From NCBI RefSeq assembly GCF_003443675.1, contig NZ_CP031963.1, forward strand, positions 4,425,501-4,489,500: 64,000 nucleotides of DNA, read 5' to 3'. This document shows positions 45,903-54,953 of the stretch, piece after piece. The stretch is from Aquimarina sp. BL5 (GTDB lineage Bacteria; Bacteroidota; Bacteroidia; Flavobacteriales; Flavobacteriaceae). Within the stretch, counting starts at the first letter, position 1, and each line of letters begins with the position of its first letter. Both the position numbers and the translations under genes were made by a program. The notes under the pieces were generated by a model. It had not been told where the DNA came from, did no database searches, and saw nothing but the letters and a program-made list of their open reading frames with translations.

Positions 45903-46568
45903 CTATAATAACCCCAAATCCTTTACGATTGCTACCAGATGGGTTGTGTTTTTGGCTTTGAAATCATCAAAGAGCTTACTCACTCTTTTGTCGATGGTAC
46001 TTTCACTATTAGGAGAGATTTTTTGTTTTTTTAATTTTTGTACAATCTCTTTTTTGGTAAACCCAAGGGCCAATTCTTCTAAAAGCATGATGTCAAAATC
46101 ATCTAGATTGATAATGTTATCTTGATTAGCATCTTTTACTTCTGGGGGGAGTACAATAGTTCCTTTATATACGCCTTGAATACAGTGCACTAGTTCTTTT
46201 ATGGCATGCTGACCTTTGCATACATAGCCGTTTATATTGAGTTTTTGGAATAACATATTAATTTTATCAGGTCGGCTTTCTTGAGAATATACGATTACGT
46301 TGATATCAGGTTGTATTTTTCTAATATCTTGGATGAGTTCTATACCAGAAGTTCTGGTTTGTACTTTATGATTTTCTTTAAAAGAAAGATCAGTAATTAG
46401 CAACTCAAACGGTTCTTCATCCTGATGTGCTTTTCTAAATTTTAAATATGCATCATCACAATACTGAGCTTCGTGAATGTTATAAATTTTAACTTCATCG
46501 TTCAGTACTTTTACAATACCTTGATTAGCGATTTCATAATCTTCTGCTACCAATACTTTTGTAAACAT
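45903..46568 (-). CDS. response regulator with LuxR-type output domain
   Basis: A protein of 221 residues. The receiver domain has the acidic pocket (VAEDYE), the phospho-acceptor Asp in LLITDLSF, and a conserved Ser/Lys region (VIVYSQESRPDK). The output domain at about 155-215 (LLEELALGFTKKEIVQKL...STIDKRVSKLF) is a LuxR-like helix-turn-helix. It follows the sensor kinase gene by 12 bases, and the kinase surely phosphorylates it. The target genes are unknown. Confidence 0.9.
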   Translation of the reverse strand: MFTKVLVAEDYEIANQGIVKVLNDEVKIYNIHEAQYCDDAYLKFRKAHQDEEPFELLITDLSFKENHKVQTRTSGIELIQDIRKIQPDINVIVYSQESRPDKINMLFQKLNINGYVCKGQHAIKELVHCIQGVYKGTIVLPPEVKDANQDNIINLDDFDIMLLEELALGFTKKEIVQKLKKQKISPNSESTIDKRVSKLFDDFKAKNTTHLVAIVKDLGLL

Positions 46569-46580
46569 ATTTGATCCTTT

Positions 46581-48566
46581 TTAACACGGGATTTTAATCT
46601 CAGCTTTAAAGCCTTTATCTATTTCTGAGTCAAAGATAATAGTTCCTTTAATAGCTTGAATACGCTTTTCCGTATTGCGGAGGCCATTTTTGGATTTTAT
46701 TTCGTCTTTCTGGATACCCACACCGTTGTCAGAATACTTTATGATCAATTTCTTTTTTTCATTTTTGAAGACAACCGCCACCAGATCTGCTTGGCTATGT
46801 TTCTGCATATTGGTCATCAATTCTTGTAATACTCTGTAGATGGTAATTTTTAGATTTTTATCTAAGGTATCCCAACTAATTTTATCTATACCTCTAAGAA
46901 TAAGTTTGATATCATTTTTAGTATAATTAGTTAGCATATCTGTCAATTCCTCTAGATAGGTTTCATCTACCTCGAACTCACTATTTTCTCTAGAAATATC
47001 TCTGGCTTTGGTATAAGCGGTATTTAGTTTTTGGGTGATTTGTGGATCGTGCGGATCGTTTTGATATTGCATCATCACCTGAAAAATATCATTCCCAATT
47101 TCATCGTGTAATCGTTTAGAAATCCTGGTTTCTGTTTCATAAGCTGTCTGGAATTCTACAATTTTGTTTTGTTGCGCCAGATAGCGGGTTCGTTGTCTGG
47201 AAAAATAAATCAAAAAGCCGATAAATGTAATCAGCAATATGATACCAAGAAAGTAGATGGTATTTTGATTTTGGATTTCTATGATTTCCTTTTTTCTCTG
47301 TAGATTTTCTTTTTCTAGGTTTTCACTTTCGAAACGTATTCTGGCAAATTTATCTCTAAATAGATTATCTCTTTTGGTCAGACTATCGCTTAATTTAATA
47401 TACTCCATAGCATATCTTCTTCCTTCTTCTGGAGGCGAAACTTGTGCCAATAAATCATAGGCCTGTAGGAGTTCTGCGTTCTCATTGATTGTAGTAGCGG
47501 CTTGTTTGGCTTTTTCTGCAAAATCTTGGGATAATTTATTATCTCCTTTTGATTGGTAATATTCGGTTAAATGTAGATAGCTAGTTGATAATCCAACTTT
47601 GTCATTAATACTATCTCTTATTCTGTATGCTTTGCTAAATAAATAGAAAGCACTGTCATTGTTTTTATTAGCCAGAAACTTTACATAGCCTAGGTTATCA
47701 ATGTAGCGGGCATATCGTTTAGGTCTATTATTTAAAAATTTTGTAAAAGATAAAGCTTTGTTATAATATTTAATTGCCTTGTTATATTTTTTTTGAGATT
47801 TAAATGCGGTACCTATGTTATTATATGAAATTGCTCTATAAAGTGTGTCTTTAAGAGAATTTCTTGCATATTGCATAGCCTTTTTGTGGTATTTTATACC
47901 ATCTTCATACTTTTGTAGTTGTTTGGATATTATTCCAAGGTTATTATAAGATAAAGGTATATATTTCATATCACCCGACATTTTAAATTTTTGAATAGCT
48001 TGTATTGTAAATGCCTCACTTTTATTATAGTCTTTTACTTTTCTGGATAATTTTGCCAAGTCAATTAAAATTTTACCTTGAGGATAAGCGTATTGAATAG
48101 AGTTGTATCTGTTTCCCCTATCAAAAGAATTATACATCTTATTAGCTTTAAAAAAATAATAATAGGTGCTATCCAAAATTTGTTTCTCTCTAAAATAAAT
48201 CCCCAAATTGGAATATGCTTGTGCGATACCTAAGGAATCCAATGTGTTTAATGAAAATTCCAGAGCCTTATAATTTAAGTTTTTATAAGTTTTATATTCC
48301 TTTAAAGAATAATATGTGTAAGAAATTTCATGATAAGAATTTATTTTCAAGCTATTGACAGGTAGGTCTTTAACAATGCTTAATGCCTTTTTGAGAAACG
48401 TTTTTCTCTCTTTAATGGTTTTGGAATAATCGTTTGCATTTTCTAGGTAAGTATCAATTGGATTGGTTTTGGGTTTTTTATTTCTCAAGATTTGTTGATC
48501 CTGATTACAGCTAATTAAGATAAAGAAAAGGCACGTTAATATTTTTAGCAATCTCAAAAGCTTCAT
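46581..48566 (-). CDS. TPR-containing sensor histidine kinase, NarX/DegS-like
   Basis: A protein of 661 residues. The lipobox signal (ILISCNQDQ) leads into a periplasmic domain with about six TPR repeats (about 80-400), a coiled coil, one membrane helix (about 436-456, IYFLGIILLITFIGFLIYF), then the HPK7 phospho-acceptor RLHDEIGNDIFQ and the ATP-binding domain (ELMTNMQKHSQADLV, YSDNGVGI, NGLRNTEKRI). It is typical of Bacteroidota two-component systems that sense a peptide or wall signal. It pairs with the response regulator just downstream. Confidence 0.93.
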   Translation of the reverse strand: MKLLRLLKILTCLFFILISCNQDQQILRNKKPKTNPIDTYLENANDYSKTIKERKTFLKKALSIVKDLPVNSLKINSYHEISYTYYSLKEYKTYKNLNYKALEFSLNTLDSLGIAQAYSNLGIYFREKQILDSTYYYFFKANKMYNSFDRGNRYNSIQYAYPQGKILIDLAKLSRKVKDYNKSEAFTIQAIQKFKMSGDMKYIPLSYNNLGIISKQLQKYEDGIKYHKKAMQYARNSLKDTLYRAISYNNIGTAFKSQKKYNKAIKYYNKALSFTKFLNNRPKRYARYIDNLGYVKFLANKNNDSAFYLFSKAYRIRDSINDKVGLSTSYLHLTEYYQSKGDNKLSQDFAEKAKQAATTINENAELLQAYDLLAQVSPPEEGRRYAMEYIKLSDSLTKRDNLFRDKFARIRFESENLEKENLQRKKEIIEIQNQNTIYFLGIILLITFIGFLIYFSRQRTRYLAQQNKIVEFQTAYETETRISKRLHDEIGNDIFQVMMQYQNDPHDPQITQKLNTAYTKARDISRENSEFEVDETYLEELTDMLTNYTKNDIKLILRGIDKISWDTLDKNLKITIYRVLQELMTNMQKHSQADLVAVVFKNEKKKLIIKYSDNGVGIQKDEIKSKNGLRNTEKRIQAIKGTIIFDSEIDKGFKAEIKIPC

Positions 48567-48624
48567 ATAAATATTAATTTGATGGCTAATGTAAATAATT
48601 TAATGATTATAAATAAAAAATGGG

Positions 48625-48654
48625 AAAAGGGTTTATTTTTGGATAAACCCTTTT
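48625..48654. terminator. terminator of the small lipoprotein gene
   Basis: AAAAGGGTTTA pairs with TAAACCCTTTT. On the minus strand it is followed by a T-rich stretch. It lies 30 bases past the stop of the 51-residue gene. Confidence 0.8.
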
Positions 48655-48684
48655 TTAAAAGTGTTCTAAGCAATTACTAAGTTA

Positions 48685-48840
48685 TTATTTGCCTGGATCA
48701 ACATCTTCATCATCATCTTCAGTGAGAGAAGTTGTCTCCACTTCCTCAACTCCAACTTCCTCTTGGAGAGTAGGAGGGTCGCAAGAAACGAGGTTAAGAC
48801 CTAATAAGACGGCTAATAGTAAAAATTTTAAAGTTTTCAT
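48685..48840 (-). CDS. small acidic lipoprotein
   Basis: A protein of 51 residues from the ATG at 48840. The upstream start at 48882 would put 14 residues before a perfect signal peptide (MKTLKFLLLAVLLGLNLVSC). The mature peptide of about 31 residues is acidic (EEVGVEEVE, EDDDEDVDPGK). It is lipid-anchored and lies just ahead of the sensor kinase genes on the same strand, so it might be a signal for the kinase, but a terminator separates them. The 5' region is unusually structured. Confidence 0.75.
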   Translation of the reverse strand: MKTLKFLLLAVLLGLNLVSCDPPTLQEEVGVEEVETTSLTEDDDEDVDPGK

Positions 48841-49306
48841 GTTGTTAGTTGTTTGATATTCCAATTGTTGGGGTACGCCCATAGGTTGTAACCCCAGCTA
48901 GTATGTGGATTCATACCTAGTACCTATGGGAAATAATCAATAGGGTTGGGAAAGTGATCCTATTACAGTTGCGATACCTTACTTTCCCCTTTTCGGGTAG
49001 CGGCAAACTGTAGTTCGATAGATTCCGTGTGATATATCAGATTGTTAGTTAGGATCTGGTAGATCTACGTGAGTCTTCGATAGGCTCAGATTGACAAAAC
49101 TAATTTTGTAACCTTGTTTCAATAAGCGTCATAGAAAATAATGACAGATAATGCTCGATAAGTGTATCTTGTACTCTTACAATAAGTGATTTATTAGGTA
49201 GCTGTTTTAAAAAGTTTTTAGAGTTCCTTCTCCTTGGGGAGAAGAGACTTTTACTTTGATAAAATTGCAACCAATTTTTACGATCACTCTTTGTAGCCTA
49301 CAAAAT
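48841..49306. other. gene-free region, structured first half
   Basis: Several stems occur between 48878 and 49011, in the leader of the small lipoprotein gene: CCCATAGG/CCTATGGG (48878-48885 with 48923-48930), GTATG/CATAC inside it, GGGAAAGT/ACTTTCCC (48948-48955 with 48981-48988), and ACAGTT/AACTGT (48965-48970 with 49006-49011), which crosses the last stem as a possible pseudoknot. A TTCTCC/GGAGAA hairpin lies near 49229-49245. No gene is supported. Confidence 0.55.
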
Positions 49307-49537
49307 CTAAACTATATGCGAAGTATAGCTATCTGTTACTAGCACTTTACGAATGTTCTTACTAAGTAAATTCAGTGCTTTTTCCAGTTCTGTCATACCG
49401 TTTACACTTGGCATTTTTTCTGGAGTAGTATTAACAACCGAAGTATGTAATCCTATTCCATCGAAGCCTTCAAATGCATCGGCTAACAGATAATTTCTGA
49501 TCTCCTGCTTCTTTTTAGAAAATTGATTAAACTTCAT
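49307..49537 (-). CDS. small protein under the WYL-type operator, unknown
   Basis: A protein of 76 residues (MKFNQFSKKKQEIRNYLLAD...). No signal peptide, membrane helix or known motif is visible. Its support comes from the promoter: the operator at 49646-49664 points toward this gene and has TTTG exactly 13 bases on, giving a leader of about 90 bases. It lies divergent to the WYL regulator. It could be a small effector or a modulator of that regulator. Alternatively the transcript may be non-coding. Confidence 0.5.
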   Translation of the reverse strand: MKFNQFSKKKQEIRNYLLADAFEGFDGIGLHTSVVNTTPEKMPSVNGMTELEKALNLLSKNIRKVLVTDSYTSHIV

Positions 49538-49628
49538 TGTAGTATTTTTTAGTTGTTAATTAAATGATACACAATGCAAAAATTTGCAAGGCGTATTCGA
49601 AATCTTTATTTGTTTATTATTTATAGTA

Positions 49629-49664
49629 CAAATATCTGTCTGCAGTACGCATTCTTTTTGCGTA
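49629..49664 (-). promoter_or_regulatory. WYL-type operator between the 76-residue gene and the WYL regulator
   Basis: On the minus strand: TACGCAAAAAGAATGCGTA (49646-49664), 13 bases, then TTTG (49629-49632). The operator ends 37 bases before the WYL gene ATG on the other strand, so it can serve both the small gene and autoregulation. It is the most symmetrical of the four. Confidence 0.85.
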
Positions 49665-49701
49665 GTTAAAATTATTTATTACTTTTTACAAAATTTTTAA
49701 A

Positions 49702-50712
49702 ATGGCTTCTAATAAAAATGCATTAATCCGATATAAGACAATTGATCAATGTCTGCGTAATAAGTTTAAGCAGTGGGTTTTAGACGATCTTATTGAAGCA
49801 TGTTCTGATGCATTATATGAATATGAAGGAAAAGATGTATATGTAAGTAAAAGAACTGTGCAGTTGGACATACAGATGATGCGTAGTGATAAATTAGGGT
49901 ATAATGCACCCATAGAAGTGTATCAGCGTAAATATTATCGATATGCAGAAGAGGATTACAGCATTATGAATATCCCTGTCACGGATCATGATATTAAGAT
50001 TATGAATGAATCTATACAGATATTACGCCAGTTTAAAGATTTTTCGCTGTTTAAAGAAATGAATGGAGTCATAGAACGATTAGAAGATTCTGTATATGCA
50101 ACTCAGAAAGATAACATCCCAATTATTCATTTAGAAAAAAATGAACAACTAAAGGGGTTAGAGCATATCGATAGATTGTATCATGCCATACAAAACAAAC
50201 AGGTATTGAAGATTGCGTACAAGTCTTTTAAGGCAAAGGACGAAACTGAAATTAATATCCATCCGCAGTTATTGAAAGAGTTTAATAACCGATGGTTTTT
50301 ATTAGCCATAGGCCATAAACGAAAGATGTTGACCACTTTTGCTTTAGATAGAATCGAAAGTATTCATAATTCTGATGAAGATATTACGTATATCGATCAG
50401 CATGTTGATGGTGATGTATATTATAAAGATGTGATTGGTGTTACGGTTTCGGAAAATGTAGTTCCCGAACTGATAAAATTTAGAATAGATAATCGTAATG
50501 CTCCGTATGTGGTGACAAAACCATTTCATAACTCCCAAGAAATTTTATCGCAAGATGAGAGAGGGGCAACTTTTAGTATTAGAGTGCAAATGAATTTTGA
50601 GTTAGAGCGATTAATTTTAGGCTTTGGAGATAGTATCGAGGTATTACAGCCAGAACGATTGCGTGACAGGATTCATACCAAGTTAAAACGGGCATTAGGA
50701 AGGTATGAATAG
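49702..50712 (+). CDS. WYL-domain transcriptional regulator
   Basis: A protein of 336 residues. The N-terminal 65 residues form a winged helix-turn-helix with a typical ahead-of-wing segment (VSKRTVQLDIQMMRSD). The WYL domain lies at about 155-240 (HAIQNKQVLKIAYKSF, then NRWFLLAIGHKRKML and TFALDRIESI), followed by the WCX C-terminal extension (KLKRALGRYE at the end). WYL proteins are known to control defence and DNA-damage genes by binding a nucleic-acid-related ligand. The operator just upstream recurs at three RNA-repair promoters in this window, so this is very likely their regulator. Confidence 0.92.
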   Translation: MASNKNALIRYKTIDQCLRNKFKQWVLDDLIEACSDALYEYEGKDVYVSKRTVQLDIQMMRSDKLGYNAPIEVYQRKYYRYAEEDYSIMNIPVTDHDIKIMNESIQILRQFKDFSLFKEMNGVIERLEDSVYATQKDNIPIIHLEKNEQLKGLEHIDRLYHAIQNKQVLKIAYKSFKAKDETEINIHPQLLKEFNNRWFLLAIGHKRKMLTTFALDRIESIHNSDEDITYIDQHVDGDVYYKDVIGVTVSENVVPELIKFRIDNRNAPYVVTKPFHNSQEILSQDERGATFSIRVQMNFELERLILGFGDSIEVLQPERLRDRIHTKLKRALGRYE

Positions 50713-50866
50713 TATTATTTTATAATCTGTTTTGCATTATGAATGAAATATTGCATAAAAGGATCCATTAGATATATCGAATTAATTTTATCCAGTGCAT
50801 CTACTGACTTTTCTAAGCAGGGCTTTTTAACTTTTTTTTCACCAGAATGAATTTGTTGTATAGTTA

Positions 50867-51613
50867 CTAGTTTTTATAAATGGAAAGAGCTTCTTCAAAA
50901 AAAGTAACTCCATTATTTTTATTTACATCTGTAACGGGTAAAATAGCACCTTTAAAACCTTCGTTTTTCCATTCGCCAAGAGATAACGATTTAAAGTTTG
51001 CTGTATCTACACCATCGTGACCCTGATACGCACTTATATAGAAATAATATTCACTATGAGATTCATCAGGAATTGCTAAACCTAATCCAATGGCAAGACC
51101 TGCTTCGTCTTCTAAAGGAGCGAAAGCTCCGGTATCGAAATGATGAGGCCATATTCTAATTTCAGAATCTAGTTTATTTCTATCTAGAAATTCTCTTAAA
51201 ACAGTATGTGCTAATATTCTTTGTTCTTTTAATTGCTGAAGCGTTGAAGCATCTTCTAATTTGAAGACATAGTCATCCTTTATTTGATAAGGAAGTTCAT
51301 AGTGAATGTCATAAGAATAAGGAACAGAGGTATTACTATTATTCGCCATTCTATTGATCCATTGTATCACTTCAGCATGTGTTGTACCATCTAATCGCAA
51401 GGTGCTTTTAGAACTAGCGTCATTCCATTCTAATGTAAAAAGATCATAGCTAAGAGAAAGGACAATTGGTTTATTGTCTAATTTCCTTGTATAAAGTGTT
51501 TCTTTTTCTACTGAAAATCCAAGATTTGTATGACTATCATCATCTTTTTTATCTACAAAACTTATTCCAGCTGCCGCTAGATATTGAGCTGCTAAATGCA
51601 TTTGAGTTGTCAT
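50867..51613 (-). CDS. unknown protein, DUF-like
   Basis: A protein of 248 residues without signal peptide. A conserved-looking block reads WPHHFDTGAFAPLEDEAGLAIGLGLAIPD, and another YYFYISAYQGHDGVDTANF. It is soluble and probably cytoplasmic. It starts 38 bases after the glutamate-synthase-like gene ends, on the same strand, so the two may form an operon. I do not recognise the family. Confidence 0.75.
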   Translation of the reverse strand: MTTQMHLAAQYLAAAGISFVDKKDDDSHTNLGFSVEKETLYTRKLDNKPIVLSLSYDLFTLEWNDASSKSTLRLDGTTHAEVIQWINRMANNSNTSVPYSYDIHYELPYQIKDDYVFKLEDASTLQQLKEQRILAHTVLREFLDRNKLDSEIRIWPHHFDTGAFAPLEDEAGLAIGLGLAIPDESHSEYYFYISAYQGHDGVDTANFKSLSLGEWKNEGFKGAILPVTDVNKNNGVTFFEEALSIYKN

Positions 51614-51650
51614 ATTTTTGGTTTAGTTAGTATGTGTCAGTTATCGTGTT

Positions 51651-53261
51651 TTAAAGTACACCAGCATAATTGATATTGGTTAGTTTATGCATATCCCGAT
51701 CAAAAGTTGATAAATCATCGTGATTGAATTTCGAAATATCATCGTATCCACAGGCTCTTGCAATAACTTTAATTAAGTTGTTGGTTGCGTCAAAATAATT
51801 GTGTAATTGCTTTGCCGAAGATTCAATAATCAATCTACTTCTTAACGATTCTTTTTGCGTAGCAATGCCTACTGGACAATTGTTACTTCCACATGCGCGC
51901 ATTCCTAAACAACCGATAGCTTGTAAAGCTGAATTAGATACAGCAATAGCATCAGCACCAAGCATCATTGCTTTTGCAAAATCCTCTGCGATTCTTAATC
52001 CTCCAGTGATAATTAAGGTAACATCTGTAGCGCCCACTTGATCAAGATATTTTCTAGCTCTGGCTAAGGCAGGAATTGTTGGTACATTAATATTATCCCT
52101 TAGAATTGTAGGAGCGGATCCGGTTCCACCACCGCGTCCGTCTAAGATGATATAATCCACACCAACATCTAAAGCAAACTGGATATCTTTCTCGATATGA
52201 CTGGCGGCAATTTTAAAACCAATTGGAATTCCTCCGGTTCGTTCCCGTACTTGTTCGGCAAAAGCTTTGAAATCTTTCACACCATGAAAATCTGGAAAGG
52301 TTGCAGGTGAAATAGCAGTTTCTCCTGGATTTAAACCTCTAACTTCTGCAATTTCTTTACTTACTTTACTCCCTGGTAAGTGACCACCTGTACCCGTTTT
52401 TGCTCCTTGCCCACCTTTAAAGTGAAAAGCTTGTACTTTATCTAATTTATCCCATGAAAATCCAAACTGTGCGGACGCTAGTTCATAAAAATATTTAGTA
52501 TTGCTTTCTTGTTCTTGTGGTAGCATGCCTCCTTCTCCAGAACAAATTCCGGTTCCAGCCATTTCTGCACCTCTGGATAAAGCAATTTTAGCTTCTCTAG
52601 AGAGTGCTCCAAAACTCATATCACTTACAAATAAAGGAATATCTATATGCAAAGGTTTTTTTGATTTAGGACCAATTACTACTTTGGTAGCTACTTCTTC
52701 ATCATCTAATAAAGGCCTACTTGCCAATTGCGCAGGTAAAAATTGAATATCATTCCATTTAGGCAATGTATTTCTATCTACACCCATAGAAGCCGAAAAA
52801 CCGTGATGCCCTAAATTTTTTAATCCGTTTTTAGCAAGCTCTTTAATGTATCCAGTATAAGGTTCTGTGTCTTCTGGATGTGTATCTGCATAAGCTCCTA
52901 GATATTCATCTCTGTTAAAAGGTTGTGGTTGATTTGCCAAATACGCATCGATTTCTTTTTCATCTACATATAAGTTATCTCCATCAATCTTAGTACTGAA
53001 CTTATGTAAAACCTCTTTATTGTTATACTCAGAAATACCAGTATCTACTCTATAATCCCAACCGTGTACTCCACAAATAAGATTATGCCCATCAACATGT
53101 CCATCCGCCATCAAGGCACCTCTATGAAGACATCGACCATATAGTACAGATATTTCTTCATCAAACTTGACAATAACTAGGTCTAATCCATTTACTAAGG
53201 CATGCGTAGGTTGTTTGTTTTCTAAATCACTGATTTTGGCAATTGATACAGGTTTTTTCAT
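51651..53261 (-). CDS. glutamate-synthase-like FMN oxidoreductase with N-terminal Rieske domain
   Basis: A protein of 536 residues. Residues 1-105 form a Rieske [2Fe-2S] domain with CLH (about 45) and CGVH (about 64) ligand pairs. The rest is the FMN-binding barrel of glutamate synthase (SDMSFGALSREAKIALS, GGQGAKTGTGGHLPG, DGRGGGTGSAPT, CGSNNCPVGIATQ), including the Cys set near CGSNNCPVG. Standard members of this group lack the Rieske part. The electron donor and substrate are unknown, so 'oxidoreductase' is the safe name. Confidence 0.92.
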   Translation of the reverse strand: MKKPVSIAKISDLENKQPTHALVNGLDLVIVKFDEEISVLYGRCLHRGALMADGHVDGHNLICGVHGWDYRVDTGISEYNNKEVLHKFSTKIDGDNLYVDEKEIDAYLANQPQPFNRDEYLGAYADTHPEDTEPYTGYIKELAKNGLKNLGHHGFSASMGVDRNTLPKWNDIQFLPAQLASRPLLDDEEVATKVVIGPKSKKPLHIDIPLFVSDMSFGALSREAKIALSRGAEMAGTGICSGEGGMLPQEQESNTKYFYELASAQFGFSWDKLDKVQAFHFKGGQGAKTGTGGHLPGSKVSKEIAEVRGLNPGETAISPATFPDFHGVKDFKAFAEQVRERTGGIPIGFKIAASHIEKDIQFALDVGVDYIILDGRGGGTGSAPTILRDNINVPTIPALARARKYLDQVGATDVTLIITGGLRIAEDFAKAMMLGADAIAVSNSALQAIGCLGMRACGSNNCPVGIATQKESLRSRLIIESSAKQLHNYFDATNNLIKVIARACGYDDISKFNHDDLSTFDRDMHKLTNINYAGVL

Positions 53262-53494
53262 AGGTTGTTTCAGTTTTTTAGATGTTAGTTATATGAGATT
53301 TATTTTTTAATTGATCCGAACAAGTATTTTATTTGTCTTAATAATTTAAGAGAACTTTTGTAAATCTTTTCTAGTAGGTTTTCATTAAAGAGCAATACAA
53401 TTAGTCTTAAATTTACCAAGTTTCCATCGTACTTCCGAATTTTACTAGTAAAACTTTAATGCAGACTGTATATAATTATTGGATTAAGGTTCAT

Positions 53495-53807
53495 ATAGAG
53501 TGTTGTAATAGATAATTATATTGGTATAACAACCTATGTCTCTTTTTATATCCCCGATGGTAAGATACTAGCAGCTTATGATAAAAATGGAAAAGTCTTA
53601 GATACTATATAAAAGTTTGAAAATGTGAAGCTGCCAAGAAATGTTATAGAGTTAGTAGCAAAGAGATTTCTGGGTTGGGTAATTTCAAAAGATGTTTATT
53701 TAGTTAACTATCACAGCAAAAAAAGAGTCATTAAAATTATAAACTTAGACTACAAAGCGGAAAAATATATAAAGATCAAAACAGATGAGTTAAGTGAATT
53801 TCTGTAA
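53495..53807 (+). pseudogene. remnant of a small flavobacterial exported protein
   Basis: In one frame from about 53495 the DNA reads SVVIDNYIGITTYVSFYIPDGKILAAYDKNG..LDTI, then TAA at 53610-53612, then KFENVKLPRNVIELVAKRFLGWVISKDVYLVNYHS, to 53807. This matches a common flavobacterial family with the cores SFYIPEGKILAAYDKNG and FPGWxISKDVYLVNYH (often misnamed nicotinate-nucleotide adenylyltransferase). A Glu-to-stop change and loss of the N-terminal half make it a pseudogene. The 60-residue frame starting at 53625 is only its tail. Confidence 0.75.
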
Positions 53808-53810
53808 ATA

Positions 53811-53845
53811 GAAAGGAGCCGTATGAAATCCATACAGCTCCTTTC
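53811..53845. terminator. bidirectional terminator 3' of ssb
   Basis: GAAAGGAGCcGTATG pairs with CATACaGCTCCTTTC. It lies between the pseudogene remnant and the end of the convergent ssb gene. Confidence 0.85.
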
Positions 53846-53848
53846 TAA

Positions 53849-54181
53849 CTATTTTCCTAGCATCAAAAACTCATTACAAACGACTTCTGTGATGTACCTT
53901 TTATTACCCTCTGTGTCATCATAACTACGCGATGTAAGTTTACCTTCTATAGCTACTTCCTGGCCTTTGTTTACATATTTTTCAATGATTTCTGCGGTTT
54001 TCCCCCAAGCGACAATATTGTGCCATTGTGTATCAGTGATTTTATCACCTGCTTTATTATAGTAGTAATCGTTTGTAGCGATAGAGAATTTTGCTAATTT
54101 TCTTCCAGAATCTAGGTTTACGATTTCTGGTTCTTGTCCTAAATTTCCAATTAACTGTACTTTGTTTTTAAGTGTGTTCAT
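53849..54181 (-). CDS. ssb: single-stranded DNA-binding protein
   Basis: A protein of 110 residues with the SSB OB-fold: NKVQLIGNLGQEPEIV, KFSIATNDYY, TQWHNIVAWGKTAEI, GQEVAIEGKLTSRSYDD and YITEVVCNEFLML. It binds single-stranded DNA in replication and repair. It is short and lacks the acidic C-terminal tail that recruits partners, as do the small secondary SSBs common in Bacteroidota. Confidence 0.95.
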   Translation of the reverse strand: MNTLKNKVQLIGNLGQEPEIVNLDSGRKLAKFSIATNDYYYNKAGDKITDTQWHNIVAWGKTAEIIEKYVNKGQEVAIEGKLTSRSYDDTEGNKRYITEVVCNEFLMLGK

Positions 54182-54411
54182 GATTTTAGTTTTTAAAAGC
54201 CTGTCTATAACAGGGAGATTAAAGAATTGATAATATCGAGTTCTTATGTTTTTCGATGATGCAAACTTAGAATCGGATGATCTCTAGATTCGGTTAGGAA
54301 GTGTTTATTTTCGGTTGTAAACGTTTGTAGTCGTTTGAAAACAGTTAAAAACATGGTTTTGACTAAAAAAATGATACCTTAGAAATATTAATAAACAGTG
54401 TATAAAAACTT

Positions 54412-54867
54412 ATGAATGATTCAATTATAGCAGTTTTAAAAACAATCTTTGACAGGGATTTGACAAAATTGAAAGCAGAAGTGAATGCGTATTCCAAAGA
54501 AGAAAATCTATGGATCGAAACAAAAGAAATCAGTAATTCTGCTGGAAACCTATGTTTACATCTTGTGGGTAATCTCAATACCTATATAGGTGCAGAATAT
54601 GGTAAAACTGGATATGTAAGACAAAGAGATAAAGAGTTTTCGTTAAAAAATGTACCAAGATCACAGTTAATAGCTATGGTAAATGAAACGATGACTATTG
54701 TACAAGATGCGTTGGATAAGGTAACACAGGAAGACCTACAAAAAGAGTATCCTAGAGTACTGATGGATAAGAACCCAAGTACGTTAAGGTTTTTTATACA
54801 TCTTACAACACATCTAACCTATCATTTAGGTCAAATCAACTATCATAGAAGAATACTGGACGTTTAG
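54412..54867 (+). CDS. DinB superfamily protein
   Basis: A protein of 151 residues forming a four-helix bundle. Metal-ligand histidines occur in LCLHLVGNLNTYIG and LTTHLTYHLGQINYH, spaced as in DinB/YfiT. It is cytoplasmic and probably a metal-dependent thiol transferase; the substrate is unknown. It is followed by the AraC regulator on the same strand. Confidence 0.88.
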   Translation: MNDSIIAVLKTIFDRDLTKLKAEVNAYSKEENLWIETKEISNSAGNLCLHLVGNLNTYIGAEYGKTGYVRQRDKEFSLKNVPRSQLIAMVNETMTIVQDALDKVTQEDLQKEYPRVLMDKNPSTLRFFIHLTTHLTYHLGQINYHRRILDV

Positions 54868-54953
54868 TTTAGAAACGTTAATATGATCTTAGAATAAAAA
54901 AAGTTTTGATATACTATTGTTATCGGTAATTACAAAAACTCATCAATTTTAAT

